From Ruegeria sp. A3M17 (GTDB taxonomy: Bacteria; Pseudomonadota; Alphaproteobacteria; Rhodobacterales; Rhodobacteraceae), in the NCBI RefSeq assembly GCF_003318255.1, contig NZ_QOCF01000040.1, forward strand, positions 1 through 64,000: DNA of 64,000 nt. Reading direction: 5' to 3'. A program made the position numbers and the translations under genes. Shown here piece after piece: positions 8,283 through 17,971 of the stretch. The notes below the pieces were generated by a model. It was not told the DNA's origin. It saw nothing but the letters and a program-made list of their open reading frames with translations, and did not search any database. How positions within the stretch are numbered: the first letter of the stretch is position 1; every line of letters starts with the position of its first letter.

Positions 8283-8785
8283 AGGATGCCTCCGATGACC
8301 ACCAGCGCCACCACTGCCAGCATGGCCGACCCGATGCGGCCGGGTTTATCGTCCGGTGGCGGGGTTTGCGGGGCCGAGAACGGTTTCGCGCTTTCGGTTT
8401 TAATTGCTCCACCGGTCCAGCTTGTCGCCTCTTCTGTGTAAAGGCCGATCAGACGCACTTTGGCGTCCGGTTGCAAAGTGGCGGCACGTCCCTGAAACGC
8501 GGCACTGCGCACGACCATGACCCAGCCTTCAACGCTTTCCAACGCAGCCCGGTCCAGTTGATCTTTGGGGACGCCGCACCCTTCGTTGAGATAGCCATAA
8601 AGACCCAGTTCCTCGAGATCTGATACGGGAAAGACGTCGATCTGAACGGGATCCAGACCCTCGACACCCAGAACCTGGTCGGCGGCACCCGGTTCGCGCA
8701 GGAACTTTGCTGCTTCAGGCCGCATGTCCAGCTGAAACAGGCGCAGGACGCCGTATTCGTGGGGGGCGACGATCAGATCACTCAT
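8267..8785 (-). CDS. tail-anchored protein of unknown function, pyr operon
   Basis: This 172-residue protein overlaps the pyrB stop by four bases (ATGA). The first 120 residues form a soluble domain ([55 protein letters not shown]). A Pro-rich linker (about 133-148) leads to a single C-terminal hydrophobic helix ending at residue 172, the layout of a tail-anchored membrane protein. I do not recognise the soluble domain. The position between pyrB and the pseudo-dihydroorotase suggests it may place the carbamoyltransferase complex near the membrane, which is speculation. Confidence 0.75.
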   Translation of the reverse strand: MSDLIVAPHEYGVLRLFQLDMRPEAAKFLREPGAADQVLGVEGLDPVQIDVFPVSDLEELGLYGYLNEGCGVPKDQLDRAALESVEGWVMVVRSAAFQGRAATLQPDAKVRLIGLYTEEATSWTGGAIKTESAKPFSAPQTPPPDDKPGRIGSAMLAVVALVVIGGILWLIL

Positions 8786-9717
8786 GCTGCCTCGCGCAGG
8801 TTGCGGGCCAGCAATTCCATTGCGGCCATACGAACGGCGACGCCCATTTCGACCTGTTCCTGAATAACGGACCGGTTGATGTCGTCCGCCAGCGTTCCGT
8901 CAATCTCAACACCGCGATTCATCGGACCAGGGTGCATTACGATAGCGTCCGGTTTGGCCTGCGACAGCTTAGCAGCGTCCAGACCATAGCGGTGATAGTA
9001 TTCCCGCTCGGACGGGATGAACCCGCCATCCATCCGTTCTTTCTGGAGGCGCAGCATCATCACGACGTCGACGTCCTTCAGGCCCTCGTTCATGTCGTCG
9101 AAAATTTCGGCACCAAACTCGGCAAACTGGTTGGGGACCAGCGTCGGTGGTCCGATCAGACGAATACGGTTTTCCATTTTGCCCAGCAGGATCAGGTTTG
9201 ACCGGGCCACGCGGGAATGGGCGACGTCGCCGCAGATCGCGATGTTCAGGCGGTGCAGGCGACCTTTAGCGCGACGGATGGTCAGAGCATCTAGCAGGGC
9301 CTGCGTCGGGTGTTCATGCTTGCCATCACCGGCATTCAGAACCGCGCAATTCACCTTCTGCGCCAGCAGGTCGACCGCGCCGGAATGCGGATGGCGCACC
9401 ACCAACAAATCGGGGTGCATCGCATTCAGTGTCATCGCTGTGTCGATCAGCGTCTCGCCTTTTTTGATCGAACTGGCCTGCATCGCCATATTCATCACAT
9501 CCGCACCCAGCCGCTTGCCTGCGATTTCGAAACTGGCCTGCGTGCGGGTTGAGTTCTCGAAGAACATGTTGATTTGTGTCAGCCCTGACAGCACGTCGGA
9601 ATGCTTGGTCGACTGGCGATTCATGTCGACATATTTCTCGGCCAGATCGAGAATGGCAGTGATATCGGATTGCGACAGATGCTCGATGCCAAGAAGGTGA
9701 CGATGGGCGAAACGCAT
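8782..9717 (-). CDS. pyrB: aspartate carbamoyltransferase catalytic subunit
   Basis: This 311-residue enzyme condenses carbamoyl phosphate with aspartate in the second step of pyrimidine synthesis. The carbamoyl-phosphate motif [13 protein letters not shown] (about 52-64), the [17 protein letters not shown] loop (about 131-147), [12 protein letters not shown] and the aspartate loop with [10 protein letters not shown] are all intact. ATG 9717 has AGGAG eight bases upstream and is preferred over an in-frame TTG at 9738. No pyrI regulatory gene is next to it; instead a pseudo-dihydroorotase follows in the operon, the class of assembly in which a non-catalytic PyrC' supports PyrB. Confidence 0.96.
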   Translation of the reverse strand: MRFAHRHLLGIEHLSQSDITAILDLAEKYVDMNRQSTKHSDVLSGLTQINMFFENSTRTQASFEIAGKRLGADVMNMAMQASSIKKGETLIDTAMTLNAMHPDLLVVRHPHSGAVDLLAQKVNCAVLNAGDGKHEHPTQALLDALTIRRAKGRLHRLNIAICGDVAHSRVARSNLILLGKMENRIRLIGPPTLVPNQFAEFGAEIFDDMNEGLKDVDVVMMLRLQKERMDGGFIPSEREYYHRYGLDAAKLSQAKPDAIVMHPGPMNRGVEIDGTLADDINRSVIQEQVEMGVAVRMAAMELLARNLREAA

Positions 9718-9776
9718 TGGCGGGCTCCTGTCTGACAATCGCGCCGCTTATAAGAAGCCGCGCTGCTCAAGGCAAC

Positions 9777-10391
9777 CTAAGGATCAGATGCTGCGGGCAG
9801 TTTCTCGCATCCGCCTTCGGGCAGGCACTGTTCGCCGGGCTTGCACCATTTACCATATCCGCAGTCGACGGCTTTGACGGGAACACAGCCCTGGTTTTTG
9901 GAACACTTGAACCCCTGACGGCACTGCGACCCGGTTTTTTCGCAAAGATACCAGCCGGGGCGTGAACATCCGCCACCCGGCAGGCAAGACGATCCGGATC
10001 CGCAAATGCGACCGTCGTCGCATGTCAGTGAAGGCAGTTCCAGAATGTCAGGTGTGTTACGCTCGCATTCGCCTCGGGCATTGCAGATACTACCGCCGGG
10101 GCAGTCCAGACGCGACCTGCACTTGTTTTGGCCCGCTGGTGCGCATCGGGTGCCGCCTGCTACGCAGCGCTCGAACGGGCCGCAGGTACGGCCGCCGCCG
10201 CAATAGGTGCCGCCCAGGGGAATGCAGTTCCCGTCAAAGCTGCATCGTTGTCCGCCCGAACAGCAGGTACTGCCGCATTTGAACTGACCGGCACGGCACT
10301 GCCCGTATCGGTCTTGAAACTGCGCAGAGGCCGGGCCGCTGAGCATGGTCAGCAGCAAACTGATGAGAAAGAATCGCAATACACACAACAT
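9777..10391 (-). CDS. secreted cysteine-repeat protein
   Basis: This 204-residue protein has a clear signal peptide ([14 protein letters not shown], cleavage after SGPASA). The mature part contains 26 cysteines arranged as six tandem units close to C-x5-C-x5-C-x5-C, for example [38 protein letters not shown] and [19 protein letters not shown]. Glycine is the other abundant residue. The spacing implies an extended disulfide-rich rod outside the cytoplasm. I do not recognise a named family; spacing loosely recalls animal granulin- or dickkopf-like modules, with no claim of homology. ATG 10391 is chosen over an upstream TTG at 10430. It is divergent from the glycosylase gene and probably monocistronic. 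Confidence 0.82.
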   Translation of the reverse strand: MLCVLRFFLISLLLTMLSGPASAQFQDRYGQCRAGQFKCGSTCCSGGQRCSFDGNCIPLGGTYCGGGRTCGPFERCVAGGTRCAPAGQNKCRSRLDCPGGSICNARGECERNTPDILELPSLTCDDGRICGSGSSCLPGGGCSRPGWYLCEKTGSQCRQGFKCSKNQGCVPVKAVDCGYGKWCKPGEQCLPEGGCEKLPAASDP

Positions 10392-10476
10392 GAATATGCC
10401 AATGGTCGGTGCGACGGACCGACCAATCAAGGCCTATTCGCTTTCCCTCGTTCAAAAGGTGGTTAGATTGAGGGTT

Positions 10477-11244
10477 ATGGAATCGGCTTTGGACTATCAT
10501 ACGGCCCGCGCCCTGCTGGAATGGCAGATCGAACTGGGTGCGACGGATGCGATCGGTGATGCACCGGTGGATCGCTATGCGTTGCCGGATACTGCGCCCA
10601 AAGCCAAGAAACCCGCAAAAGCCCAGACCGCACCAGAAAAACCCAAGCAGGTTGATCCGGTTGCGGTTGCGAAGTCTGCGGCACAGGCTGCCGGGTCGCT
10701 GGATCAGTTGCAGGCGGCCATGGACGCGTTTGACCAATGCGAGTTGAAGCGCGGTGCGCGGCAGTTGGTTTTTGCAGACGGCACCCTGGGTGCGCGGGTG
10801 ATGATTATCGGAGAGGCTCCGGGCCGGGATGAGGACCGCGAGGGCAAGCCCTTTGTCGGTCGCGCCGGTCAGTTGTTGGACCGGATGCTGGCCGCGATTG
10901 ATCTGAATCGGACCGAAAACGTCTATATCACTAACGTCCTGCCGTGGCGCCCACCGCAGAACCGGGATCCCAAACCCGAAGAGATTGGCATGTTGAAGCC
11001 GTTTCTCGAACGGCACGTGGCCTTGGCTAAACCCGAGGTTTTGGTGGTGATGGGCAATATCAGCTGTCAGGCTGTTCTGGGCAAACGGGGGATCACACGG
11101 CTTCGGGGTCAGTGGGATCTGGCGATGGATCTGCCGGTTATCCCGATGTTCCACCCAGCCTATTTGCTGCGTCAACCGCAGATGAAGCGGCAGGCATGGG
11201 CCGATTTGCTGGAACTCAAAGCAAGGTTGGAGGGCAAGGCTTGA
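10477..11244 (+). CDS. uracil-DNA glycosylase, family 4-like, without most Fe-S cysteines
   Basis: This 255-residue protein has an about 80-residue Lys/Ala/Pro-rich N-terminal extension followed by a UDG-fold domain: motif 1 [20 protein letters not shown] (112-131), [11 protein letters not shown] (153-163) and motif 2 [10 protein letters not shown] (225-234). Family 4 enzymes hold a 4Fe-4S cluster through four cysteines. By alignment with the Thermotoga protein recalled from memory, only C88 remains, while the other three positions are F85, W157 and L173. It should still remove uracil from DNA, but without the cluster. ATG 10477 is chosen over a far-upstream ATG at 10345 that would run through the divergent gene's start. 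It overlaps the next gene by four bases. Confidence 0.85.
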   Translation: MESALDYHTARALLEWQIELGATDAIGDAPVDRYALPDTAPKAKKPAKAQTAPEKPKQVDPVAVAKSAAQAAGSLDQLQAAMDAFDQCELKRGARQLVFADGTLGARVMIIGEAPGRDEDREGKPFVGRAGQLLDRMLAAIDLNRTENVYITNVLPWRPPQNRDPKPEEIGMLKPFLERHVALAKPEVLVVMGNISCQAVLGKRGITRLRGQWDLAMDLPVIPMFHPAYLLRQPQMKRQAWADLLELKARLEGKA

Positions 11245-11840
11245 AAATTCTCGCATTCTCTGACCTGCATATGTCGCGAAACCGTGCCGCCGACGTTGTT
11301 GCAGCCAGCGATGAGGCCGATCTGGTTATCGGAGCCGGAGATTATTGCAACATGCGGCAAGGTCTGGATGATGCGATGGCGATGCTCTCTGGTATCAATG
11401 CGCCGCTGGTTCTGGTGCCGGGCAATGCCGAAAGTGCAGGTGAGCTGGCCGACGCTGCGCCCGAAGGTGTGCACGTTCTACACGGGACAGGCATGACCGT
11501 GGATGGGCTGCGTCTGTTTGGCCTTGGTTACGGGGTGCCGGTAACGCCATTCGGTGAGTGGTCCTGTGATCTGTCGGACCCTGAAGCGGCTGAGTTGCTG
11601 GATCGTTGCGACGGGGCCGACATCCTGATCGCGCATTCTCCGCCCAAGGGTCACGGTGATCTTACATCGACGGGTGATGCGGTAGGATCGTTGGCGGTCC
11701 GTGACGCAATCGAGCGGTTGCAGCCGCAATTTGCCCTTTGTGGCCATATCCATGACAGCTGGGGTTACCGAGGCGCAATCGGCGTGACGCAGATCGCCAA
11801 TCTTGGCCCCAGGGTAAACTGGTTCGAGGTCACCACGTGA
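11241..11840 (+). CDS. metallophosphoesterase
   Basis: This 199-residue protein starts at a TTG that overlaps the glycosylase stop (TTGA), with GGAGG eight bases upstream. Calcineurin-like motifs are in order: FSDLHMSRN (D-x-H, about 5-13), GAGDYCN (GD, about 33-39), VPGNAES (GN, about 60-66), [11 protein letters not shown] (about 130-140) and CGHIHDSWG (GHxH, about 168-176). All metal-binding residues are present. The substrate is unknown; small enzymes of this type include nucleotide and phosphoprotein phosphatases. Coupled translation with the glycosylase and the next LysE gene indicates one transcript but not one pathway. Confidence 0.9.
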   Translation: MKILAFSDLHMSRNRAADVVAASDEADLVIGAGDYCNMRQGLDDAMAMLSGINAPLVLVPGNAESAGELADAAPEGVHVLHGTGMTVDGLRLFGLGYGVPVTPFGEWSCDLSDPEAAELLDRCDGADILIAHSPPKGHGDLTSTGDAVGSLAVRDAIERLQPQFALCGHIHDSWGYRGAIGVTQIANLGPRVNWFEVTT

Positions 11841-12457
11841 TTGAAACAGTTGCGCTGCTGGCGTTTGTCCCGGCGGCAATTGCCCTGAATCTAACCCCCG
11901 GGGCAGACATGATGTTCTGCTTTGGGCAGGGACTTCGGTCTGGGGCGCGGCCTGCAATCGCCGCCAGCGCAGGTATTTCCGTCGGATCGATGGTTCACGT
12001 TCTGGTAGCGGGTCTTGGTCTAGGAGCGGCGGTGGCGACGATGCCCTGGCTGTTCGATGTGATCCGCTGGATGGGCGTTGCTTATCTGCTGTATCTCGCC
12101 TGGGGTGCGTTTCGAAATGGAGCGGTCTCTGCGGATGCTCCGTCCGGTCCCACCCAAATGGCATTCCGGGACGGGCTGGTGGTGAACCTGACCAACCCCA
12201 AGGTAATTCTGTTCGTACTGGCCTTCATTCCGCAATTCGTAGACCCGGCGGCGGGGTCGATCTTACTGCAGTTTCTGATCTTTGGCGCCATTATCTCGTT
12301 GGGTGGGTTCGTGGTGAATGGACTAGTGGGAATGTTTGCCGGTGGTGCGGGGCGGGTGCTGATCGCGAACCCGCGCGCCTCACGCATCATGGGCTGGCTG
12401 ACCGGGGGGATATTCACAGCCCTCGCCATCCGGCTTGCCATCTTGGAAAGGGCCTGA
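11837..12457 (+). CDS. LysE family amino-acid exporter
   Basis: This 206-residue membrane protein with about six TM helices starts at a GTG overlapping the phosphoesterase stop (GTGA). The LysE/RhtB signature is clear at the N-terminus: ALNLTPGADMMFCFGQGLRSG (about 15-35, in two parts), followed by AASAGISVGSMVHVLVAGLG and the central VVNLTNPKVILFVLAFIPQF. Members export amino acids such as lysine, homoserine or threonine across the inner membrane; the substrate cannot be told from sequence. It is the third gene of the overlapping run, and moaB follows seven bases later. Confidence 0.9.
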   Translation: MIETVALLAFVPAAIALNLTPGADMMFCFGQGLRSGARPAIAASAGISVGSMVHVLVAGLGLGAAVATMPWLFDVIRWMGVAYLLYLAWGAFRNGAVSADAPSGPTQMAFRDGLVVNLTNPKVILFVLAFIPQFVDPAAGSILLQFLIFGAIISLGGFVVNGLVGMFAGGAGRVLIANPRASRIMGWLTGGIFTALAIRLAILERA

Positions 12458-12463
12458 CCGAAC

Positions 12464-13006
12464 ATGTCGCGCATTGATGAAACCAAAGATTTTATTCCGG
12501 TTCGTATCGCCGTGCTTACCGTTTCGGACACGCGGTCGCTGGACGAGGACAAATCGGGCCAGACACTTGTTGATCGCATCGAAGGGGCAGGGCACAGGGT
12601 TGCTGATCGCAGCATCATACGGGATGAGCGCACCCAGATCGCCGATCAGTTGCGCGTCTGGATTGCGGATCCTGAGATAGACGTGGTGATTTCGACCGGT
12701 GGTACGGGCTTGACGGGCCGCGACGTAACGGTCGAAGCGCATCGCGATGTTTATGAGAAGGAAATCGAGGCTTTCGGTACGGTGTTCACAATCATTTCAA
12801 TGGAAAAGATCGGCACCTCTGCCGTGCAATCGCGTTCGACCGGTGGGGTGGCCGGTGGCACCTACCTCTTTGCATTGCCGGGTAGCCCGGGCGCTTGCAA
12901 GGACGCTTGGGACGGCATTTTGGAAAAACAGTTCGACTATCGCCACCGTCCCTGCAATTTTGTCGAGATAATGCCCAGATTGGACGAACATTTGCGACGG
13001 AAGTAG
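12464..13006 (+). CDS. moaB: molybdenum cofactor biosynthesis protein B
   Basis: This 180-residue MoaB/Mog-fold protein adenylylates molybdopterin before molybdate insertion. Motifs: VSDTRSLDEDKSGQ, the nucleotide-binding VISTGGTGLTGRDVT (about 79-93), SAVQSRSTGGVAGGTYLFALPG (about 121-142, in two parts) and the final MPRLDEHL. Length is normal. It follows the LysE gene by six bases. The other molybdenum cofactor genes of this window (mobA, mobB, moeA and the sulfurtransferase fdhD) lie 16-20 kb downstream, so the pathway is split between two loci. Confidence 0.93.
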   Translation: MSRIDETKDFIPVRIAVLTVSDTRSLDEDKSGQTLVDRIEGAGHRVADRSIIRDERTQIADQLRVWIADPEIDVVISTGGTGLTGRDVTVEAHRDVYEKEIEAFGTVFTIISMEKIGTSAVQSRSTGGVAGGTYLFALPGSPGACKDAWDGILEKQFDYRHRPCNFVEIMPRLDEHLRRK

Positions 13007-13112
13007 ACTGGTCGCACGTTTAACCGTTCATAACCGCTTTGTGGCTTGGCATTTTTTGCTGCCCAGCTACCTTTTGCTAACGGCAGCCTGATGCAACCGG
13101 GGTGATTTATAC

Positions 13113-14567
13113 ATGCGATTTCTGAGGCAAAGCCTTGTAGGAGTCTTTTTGACGTCGTTGACGGTGGCCCTGTTGTTTGTGGCGGTGCAGATGATTACGA
13201 GCGCCGTGCAAGACGTTCTGACGCGGGAGGAGTCGGCTCCGCAGGCGCGAGAGCGTGTCTTTGCCGTTTCTGTTCGGTCTGCGGAATTGGAAACCGTCAC
13301 CCCGTATCTTGAAGCCTTTGGCGAGGTTCAAAGCCGTCGCAGGTTAGAGTTGCGCGCCGCGCTGGGCGGGCGCGTTGTCGGGCTGGCCGAAGATTTTGAA
13401 GATGGCGGTGTGGTAACAACAGGCGAAGTTCTGGTCGAACTTGATCCCGCAGACGCCCAGTCCGCGCTGGACCGGGCAAAATCCGATTTGCTGGACGCGC
13501 AGTTTGAAGAGCGTGACGCGGAGCGGTCGCTACTGCTGGGGCAGGATGAGTTGAACTCGGCCGAAGCGCAGGCTGAACTGCGCGGGCGCGCCTTGCAGCG
13601 CCAACAGGATTTGCAGACCCGCGGGGTCGGGGCCGCAGCATCTGTGGAAGAGGCCGAGCTGGCCAAGGCTGCCGCGCAGCAGGCGGTGCTGGCGCGGCGG
13701 ATTGCACTGGCCCAGGCCGAATCCCGCGTCGATCAGGCGACCACCCTGTTGTCACGAGCCCGCATTGCGCTTGAGGCCGCTGAACGCGATCTGGATGATA
13801 TGACAATCCGCGCCCGGTTCGGGGGCACATTGACGGATGTAACACTGGTCGAAGGACGGCTGGTGTCCGCGAACGAAAAGCTGGCGGAACTTGTCGACCC
13901 CAATGCGTTGGAGGTGGCATTCCGCGTCTCAACCGCGCAATACGTCCGATTGCTGGACGCAGCCGGTGATCTGATCGACGCACCGGTGACAATCTCGCTG
14001 GAGGTCACGGGCACCGACCTGACCGCCCAAGGCCGCATTAGCCGCGACAGCGGATCGGCGGGCGAAGGGCAGACCGGGCGTTTGATCTATGCCCGCCTGG
14101 ATGAGGCGTCGGGGTTCAAACCGGGCGATTTTGTTACCGTCACGGTGCAGGAACAACCGCTGGACAACGTAGTACTGCTGCCGTCTTCGGTTCTCGATGC
14201 TGTCGGCACAGTGTTGGTGCTGGATGAGAATGACAGGCTCGAAGCACTGCCAGTACAGCTAATCCGTCGTCAGGGCGATGAGGTCTTACTGCGCGGCGAA
14301 GGTTTGGTTGGGCGTGAGGTCGTGATCGGCCGCACGCCGCTGCTGGGATCGGGCGTTCGCGTCCGGCCATTGCGGATAGATGACAGTGCCGAGGCTGTGC
14401 CGGATATGGTTGAGCTGTCTGTGGAACAACGCGCCCGGCTGGTCGCTCAGGTCGAGGCCAGCACGCGCATGCCAAAGGACGTCAAAGAACGGGTTCTGGG
14501 CCAGTTGAGCGAGGCCAAGGTACCGGCCGCGCTGGTTCAGCGGCTTGAAAACCGGGCGGGGGGTTAA
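13113..14567 (+). CDS. RND efflux periplasmic adaptor (membrane fusion protein)
   Basis: This 484-residue protein has a single N-terminal TM anchor (VGVFLTSLTVALLFVAVQMI, about 10-29), a barrel-sandwich half LRAALGGRVVGLAEDFEDGG, a long alpha-helical hairpin rich in Ala, Gln and Arg (about 105-205), then the second lipoyl half TIRARFGGTLTDVTLVEGRLV and beta-barrel and membrane-proximal domains. It should link the RND permease encoded five bases downstream with an outer-membrane channel, which is not encoded here. The C-terminal about 60 residues form an extra helical tail with QRARLVAQVEASTRMP. The substrate is unknown. No dedicated regulator is adjacent. Confidence 0.9.
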   Translation: MRFLRQSLVGVFLTSLTVALLFVAVQMITSAVQDVLTREESAPQARERVFAVSVRSAELETVTPYLEAFGEVQSRRRLELRAALGGRVVGLAEDFEDGGVVTTGEVLVELDPADAQSALDRAKSDLLDAQFEERDAERSLLLGQDELNSAEAQAELRGRALQRQQDLQTRGVGAAASVEEAELAKAAAQQAVLARRIALAQAESRVDQATTLLSRARIALEAAERDLDDMTIRARFGGTLTDVTLVEGRLVSANEKLAELVDPNALEVAFRVSTAQYVRLLDAAGDLIDAPVTISLEVTGTDLTAQGRISRDSGSAGEGQTGRLIYARLDEASGFKPGDFVTVTVQEQPLDNVVLLPSSVLDAVGTVLVLDENDRLEALPVQLIRRQGDEVLLRGEGLVGREVVIGRTPLLGSGVRVRPLRIDDSAEAVPDMVELSVEQRARLVAQVEASTRMPKDVKERVLGQLSEAKVPAALVQRLENRAGG

Positions 14568-14572
14568 GCGCC

Positions 14573-17500
14573 ATGATGCGCGAGATCCCCGGCGCGGCAG
14601 GCGGCATCCTCAGTTACTTTACGCGTCACAAAACGGTGGCAAACCTGCTGCTGTTGGTCATGCTGGTTCTGGGCGCGGCGGCAATCCCGAATATGCGGGC
14701 TCAGTTTTTTCCCGACGTGGTTCTGGAACGTGTCGACGTCCGCGTGGACTGGGATGGGGCCGGTCCCGAAGATGTGGACAACGGCATCGTTCAGGTCCTT
14801 GAACCAGCCTTGCTGGCGGTCGAAGGCGTTGCAAGCACCGAAGCGACCTCGCGCGAGGGGCGGGCCAGCATCCAGCTGGAGTTCGAGCCGAACTGGGACA
14901 TGTCCCGCGCCGTCGAAGAAGTACGGACCGCCGTCGACAGTGTCACCAGCCTGCCCGACGATGCCGAAGAACCAACGATTCGTCGCGGCGCCTGGCGGGA
15001 CCGGGTTACAGATGTGGTTGTGACCGGGCCGGTCGATCCTGATCAACTGGCCAAGTTCACGGATGAATTGATCAACCGTCTTTTCGCGGTCGGGGTTACC
15101 CGTACCACGATTCGGGGGCTTGCTGCGCCGCGCATTGTGGTCGAGATACCGACCGCCCAACTGATTGCCAACGACATCACCCTGTCCGAGGTCGCGTCGG
15201 CCGTCGCGGCCGAGGTCAACGCAAACCCAGCAGGCGATGTGACTGGCGCGAATGCTCGTATTCGCACGGGTACGGAAAAGCGCACACCCGAGGAAATCGA
15301 AGGCATCGCCCTGCGCAATTTTGCGGATGGGTCTAAGTTGCTGGTGGGCGATGTAGCCCAGATCCGGGTCGAAGGGGTCAACCGCAATCGCAGCTACTTC
15401 GTGGGCGAAAACCCGGCAATGTCGGTGCGCGTAGATCGCTCAAACCTGGGTGACGCGATTGAAATCCAGCACGCGGTCGAAGACGTTGTGACGGAAATGC
15501 AGGCCAGCGTTCCCGAAGGTGTGACGATCGAGCTGATCAGAACCCGCGCTCAGGCGATCACCGACCGTCTGGATATTCTGGTCGACAACGGCCTTGTTGG
15601 CTTGGGCCTGGTGGTCTGTCTGCTGTTTTTGTTCCTGAATGCGCGGATCGCCTTTTGGGTCGCAGCAGGTATTCCGGTTGCTATGTCCGCCGCGATTGCC
15701 TTCATGTATATCGGCGGGCTGTCGATCAATATGGTGTCCCTGTTCGGCCTGATTATCACGCTGGGCATTGTCGTGGATGATGCCATCGTCGTGGGTGAGC
15801 ATGCCGATTTCCGCGCGCGCCGGTTGGGCGAGGCCCCAATGGTGGCCGCTGAACGCGCGGCGCGACGCATGGCGATGCCGGTCTTTGCGGCGACTCTGAC
15901 AACCGTGATCGCCTTTTTTGGTTTGACCCTCGTGGGTGGTCGGTTCGGAGAGTTGATCCGCGACATCCCCTTTACCGTTATCGCGGTTTTGATTGCGTCG
16001 CTGATCGAATGCTTCTTGATCTTGCCGAACCACATGGCGCATGCCATCGCGCATTCCACCAAAGAACACTGGTATGATCTGCCCAACCGCGTGGTCAATC
16101 GCGGGTTCCGCTGGGTGCGAGATCATCTGTTCCGCCCGCTGATCGGCTGGGTCGTCTGGGCGCGCTATGTGGTGGTTGCCATGATGGTGGTGATCCTGGC
16201 CAGCCAGGTTGCCCTGTTCATTCGCGGTGACGTGAACTGGCGGTTCTTTAACGCGCCTGAACGTGGCTCGGTCACGGGCAATTTCATAATGGTTGAAGGC
16301 GCCACCCGCGCCGAGACTGTGGCCATGATGCATGAGCTGCAGCGTGCGACCGAAGAGCTGGGCCAGATCTATGAAGACCGCCACGGTCGTAACCCGATCG
16401 ACTATGTGCTGGCCGAGGTGGGCGGGTCCGCAGGATGGGGATTGGCCGCCGCCGATGGCAAAGACGCTGACTTGCTGGGTGGTATTTCCATCGAGCTGAT
16501 TGATGCGGATCTGCGCCCCTATTCCAGCTTTGAGTTTGTGGGTGAGTTGCAGGATTTTGTTCCGCGCCACCCGAAGGTCGAACTGCTCAGCTTCCGGGGC
16601 TGGCGCTCGGGTCCCGGTGGCGATGCCATTGACGTTCAGTTCTATGGTTCGGATGTGAATACGCTCAAGTCCGCTTCCGAGGATTTGCAGACCGAGCTTT
16701 CGAAATACCCTGAGGTTTCGGCGCTGGAGGATAACCTTGCCTATGACAAGGAAGAGTACATTCTGGATCTGACGGCCCAGGGTCAGTCGCTGGGGTTCAG
16801 GATCGAAACGCTGGGACGCGTCTTGCGCGACCGGTTGAACGGGATCGAGGCGGCGACCTTCCCGGACGGCCCGCGTAGTGCCGAGATCAGGGTTGAACTG
16901 CCCGAAGGAGAACTGACCGCCGACTTCCTGGAACGCACTCTGATGCGCACACCGGACGGCGTTTATGTGCCGCTGGCCGATATCGTGTCGGTCGAGCGAA
17001 AATCCGGCTTCTCGACCGTCCGGCGCGAAAATGGCCTGCGGGTGATATCGGTGAATGGCGACATCTCGGAAGATGACCCGACGCGCGCGGCTGAGATTGC
17101 ACGTGCCATGGGCGAGGAAATCCTGCCGAAAATCGCCTCGGAACGACAGGTTGAATGGCGGATGGCCGGTCTGAGCGAGCAGGAAGACGAGTTCCTGTCC
17201 GAGGCGCGCACCGGCCTGATCCTGTGCTTGACGGGTATCTATCTTGTGCTGGCCTGGGTGTTTGCCAGCTGGACGCGGCCACTGGTGGTGATGGCGATTA
17301 TCCCATTTGGGTTGGTCGGCGCGATCTGGGGGCACTACCTGTGGGAGGTTCCTCTAAGCATGTTTACGGTCGTCGGTCTGCTGGGGATGACGGGGATCAT
17401 CATCAACGACTCGATTGTTTTGGTGACGACCATCGACGATTACCAAAAAGAGCGCGGGCTTGTGCCTTCGATAGTGGAAGGCACCGCAGACCGGTTGCGG

Positions 17501-17971
17501 CCTGTGATGCTGACCACTCTGACCACGGTTCTGGGGCTGACCCCGTTGCTATATGAAGGATCGCAACAGGCGCAGTTCCTCAAACCCACCGTCATTACTT
17601 TGGTCTATGGGCTGGGCTTTGGTATGTTGCTGGTCCTGCTACTGGTGCCGGCATTGCTTGCTATTCTGAACGATCTGTCTCGCCCAATGACCGCGATGCG
17701 TCGGGCGGCGCGCGCGCCGGACCGTGTGGTTCAGGGGACGTTGGCGTGCACGGGCCTTACCCTGCTTTTGTGGTTTACGGTCACGATGGTGTGGCCCGCA
17801 ATTTACGGCGCGCCTATCGGGTTCTTGTCCGGGCTTTATGCGGCCGAGGACGGCATGGCCATTCTTCGGATGGGCTTAGGTGCCTTCGTTTCGGGTGCTG
17901 CGCTGATATTGTTCCTCAGCGTAGCAGTCTCTGGCTTGCTTTATGCCCGGCTAAGGAAACCTGCGACCTAA
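14573..17971 (+). CDS. RND efflux permease (AcrB/HAE1-type)
   Basis: This 1132-residue inner-membrane proton antiporter begins with TM1 (KTVANLLLLVMLVLGAAAIP) and has the two-fold repeat of six TMs plus large periplasmic loops. The proton-relay pair is present in TM4 (LGIVVDDAIVVGEHADFRAR, about 397-416). The second half shows GMTGIIINDSIVLVTTIDDY and the conserved RPVMLTTLTTVLGLTPLL. A hydrophobic C-terminal extension of about 80 residues adds two further TM segments after ALLAILNDLSRP, which is longer than canonical AcrB (about 1050). It forms a pump with the adaptor gene upstream. It ends overlapping the convergent NUDIX gene by four bases. Confidence 0.92.
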   Translation: MMREIPGAAGGILSYFTRHKTVANLLLLVMLVLGAAAIPNMRAQFFPDVVLERVDVRVDWDGAGPEDVDNGIVQVLEPALLAVEGVASTEATSREGRASIQLEFEPNWDMSRAVEEVRTAVDSVTSLPDDAEEPTIRRGAWRDRVTDVVVTGPVDPDQLAKFTDELINRLFAVGVTRTTIRGLAAPRIVVEIPTAQLIANDITLSEVASAVAAEVNANPAGDVTGANARIRTGTEKRTPEEIEGIALRNFADGSKLLVGDVAQIRVEGVNRNRSYFVGENPAMSVRVDRSNLGDAIEIQHAVEDVVTEMQASVPEGVTIELIRTRAQAITDRLDILVDNGLVGLGLVVCLLFLFLNARIAFWVAAGIPVAMSAAIAFMYIGGLSINMVSLFGLIITLGIVVDDAIVVGEHADFRARRLGEAPMVAAERAARRMAMPVFAATLTTVIAFFGLTLVGGRFGELIRDIPFTVIAVLIASLIECFLILPNHMAHAIAHSTKEHWYDLPNRVVNRGFRWVRDHLFRPLIGWVVWARYVVVAMMVVILASQVALFIRGDVNWRFFNAPERGSVTGNFIMVEGATRAETVAMMHELQRATEELGQIYEDRHGRNPIDYVLAEVGGSAGWGLAAADGKDADLLGGISIELIDADLRPYSSFEFVGELQDFVPRHPKVELLSFRGWRSGPGGDAIDVQFYGSDVNTLKSASEDLQTELSKYPEVSALEDNLAYDKEEYILDLTAQGQSLGFRIETLGRVLRDRLNGIEAATFPDGPRSAEIRVELPEGELTADFLERTLMRTPDGVYVPLADIVSVERKSGFSTVRRENGLRVISVNGDISEDDPTRAAEIARAMGEEILPKIASERQVEWRMAGLSEQEDEFLSEARTGLILCLTGIYLVLAWVFASWTRPLVVMAIIPFGLVGAIWGHYLWEVPLSMFTVVGLLGMTGIIINDSIVLVTTIDDYQKERGLVPSIVEGTADRLRPVMLTTLTTVLGLTPLLYEGSQQAQFLKPTVITLVYGLGFGMLLVLLLVPALLAILNDLSRPMTAMRRAARAPDRVVQGTLACTGLTLLLWFTVTMVWPAIYGAPIGFLSGLYAAEDGMAILRMGLGAFVSGAALILFLSVAVSGLLYARLRKPAT

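Noticed and set aside
13020..13034. TTAA-N7-TAAC upstream of the RND adaptor, resembling a CtrA box
   Set aside because: One half does not match the TTAA consensus and similar near-matches are expected by chance in A/T-rich gaps.
15440..17335. 631-residue open frame on the minus strand
   Set aside because: It lies wholly antisense to the RND permease gene, is His/Gln/Asp-rich as expected for antisense of G+C-rich coding DNA, and has no recognisable domain.
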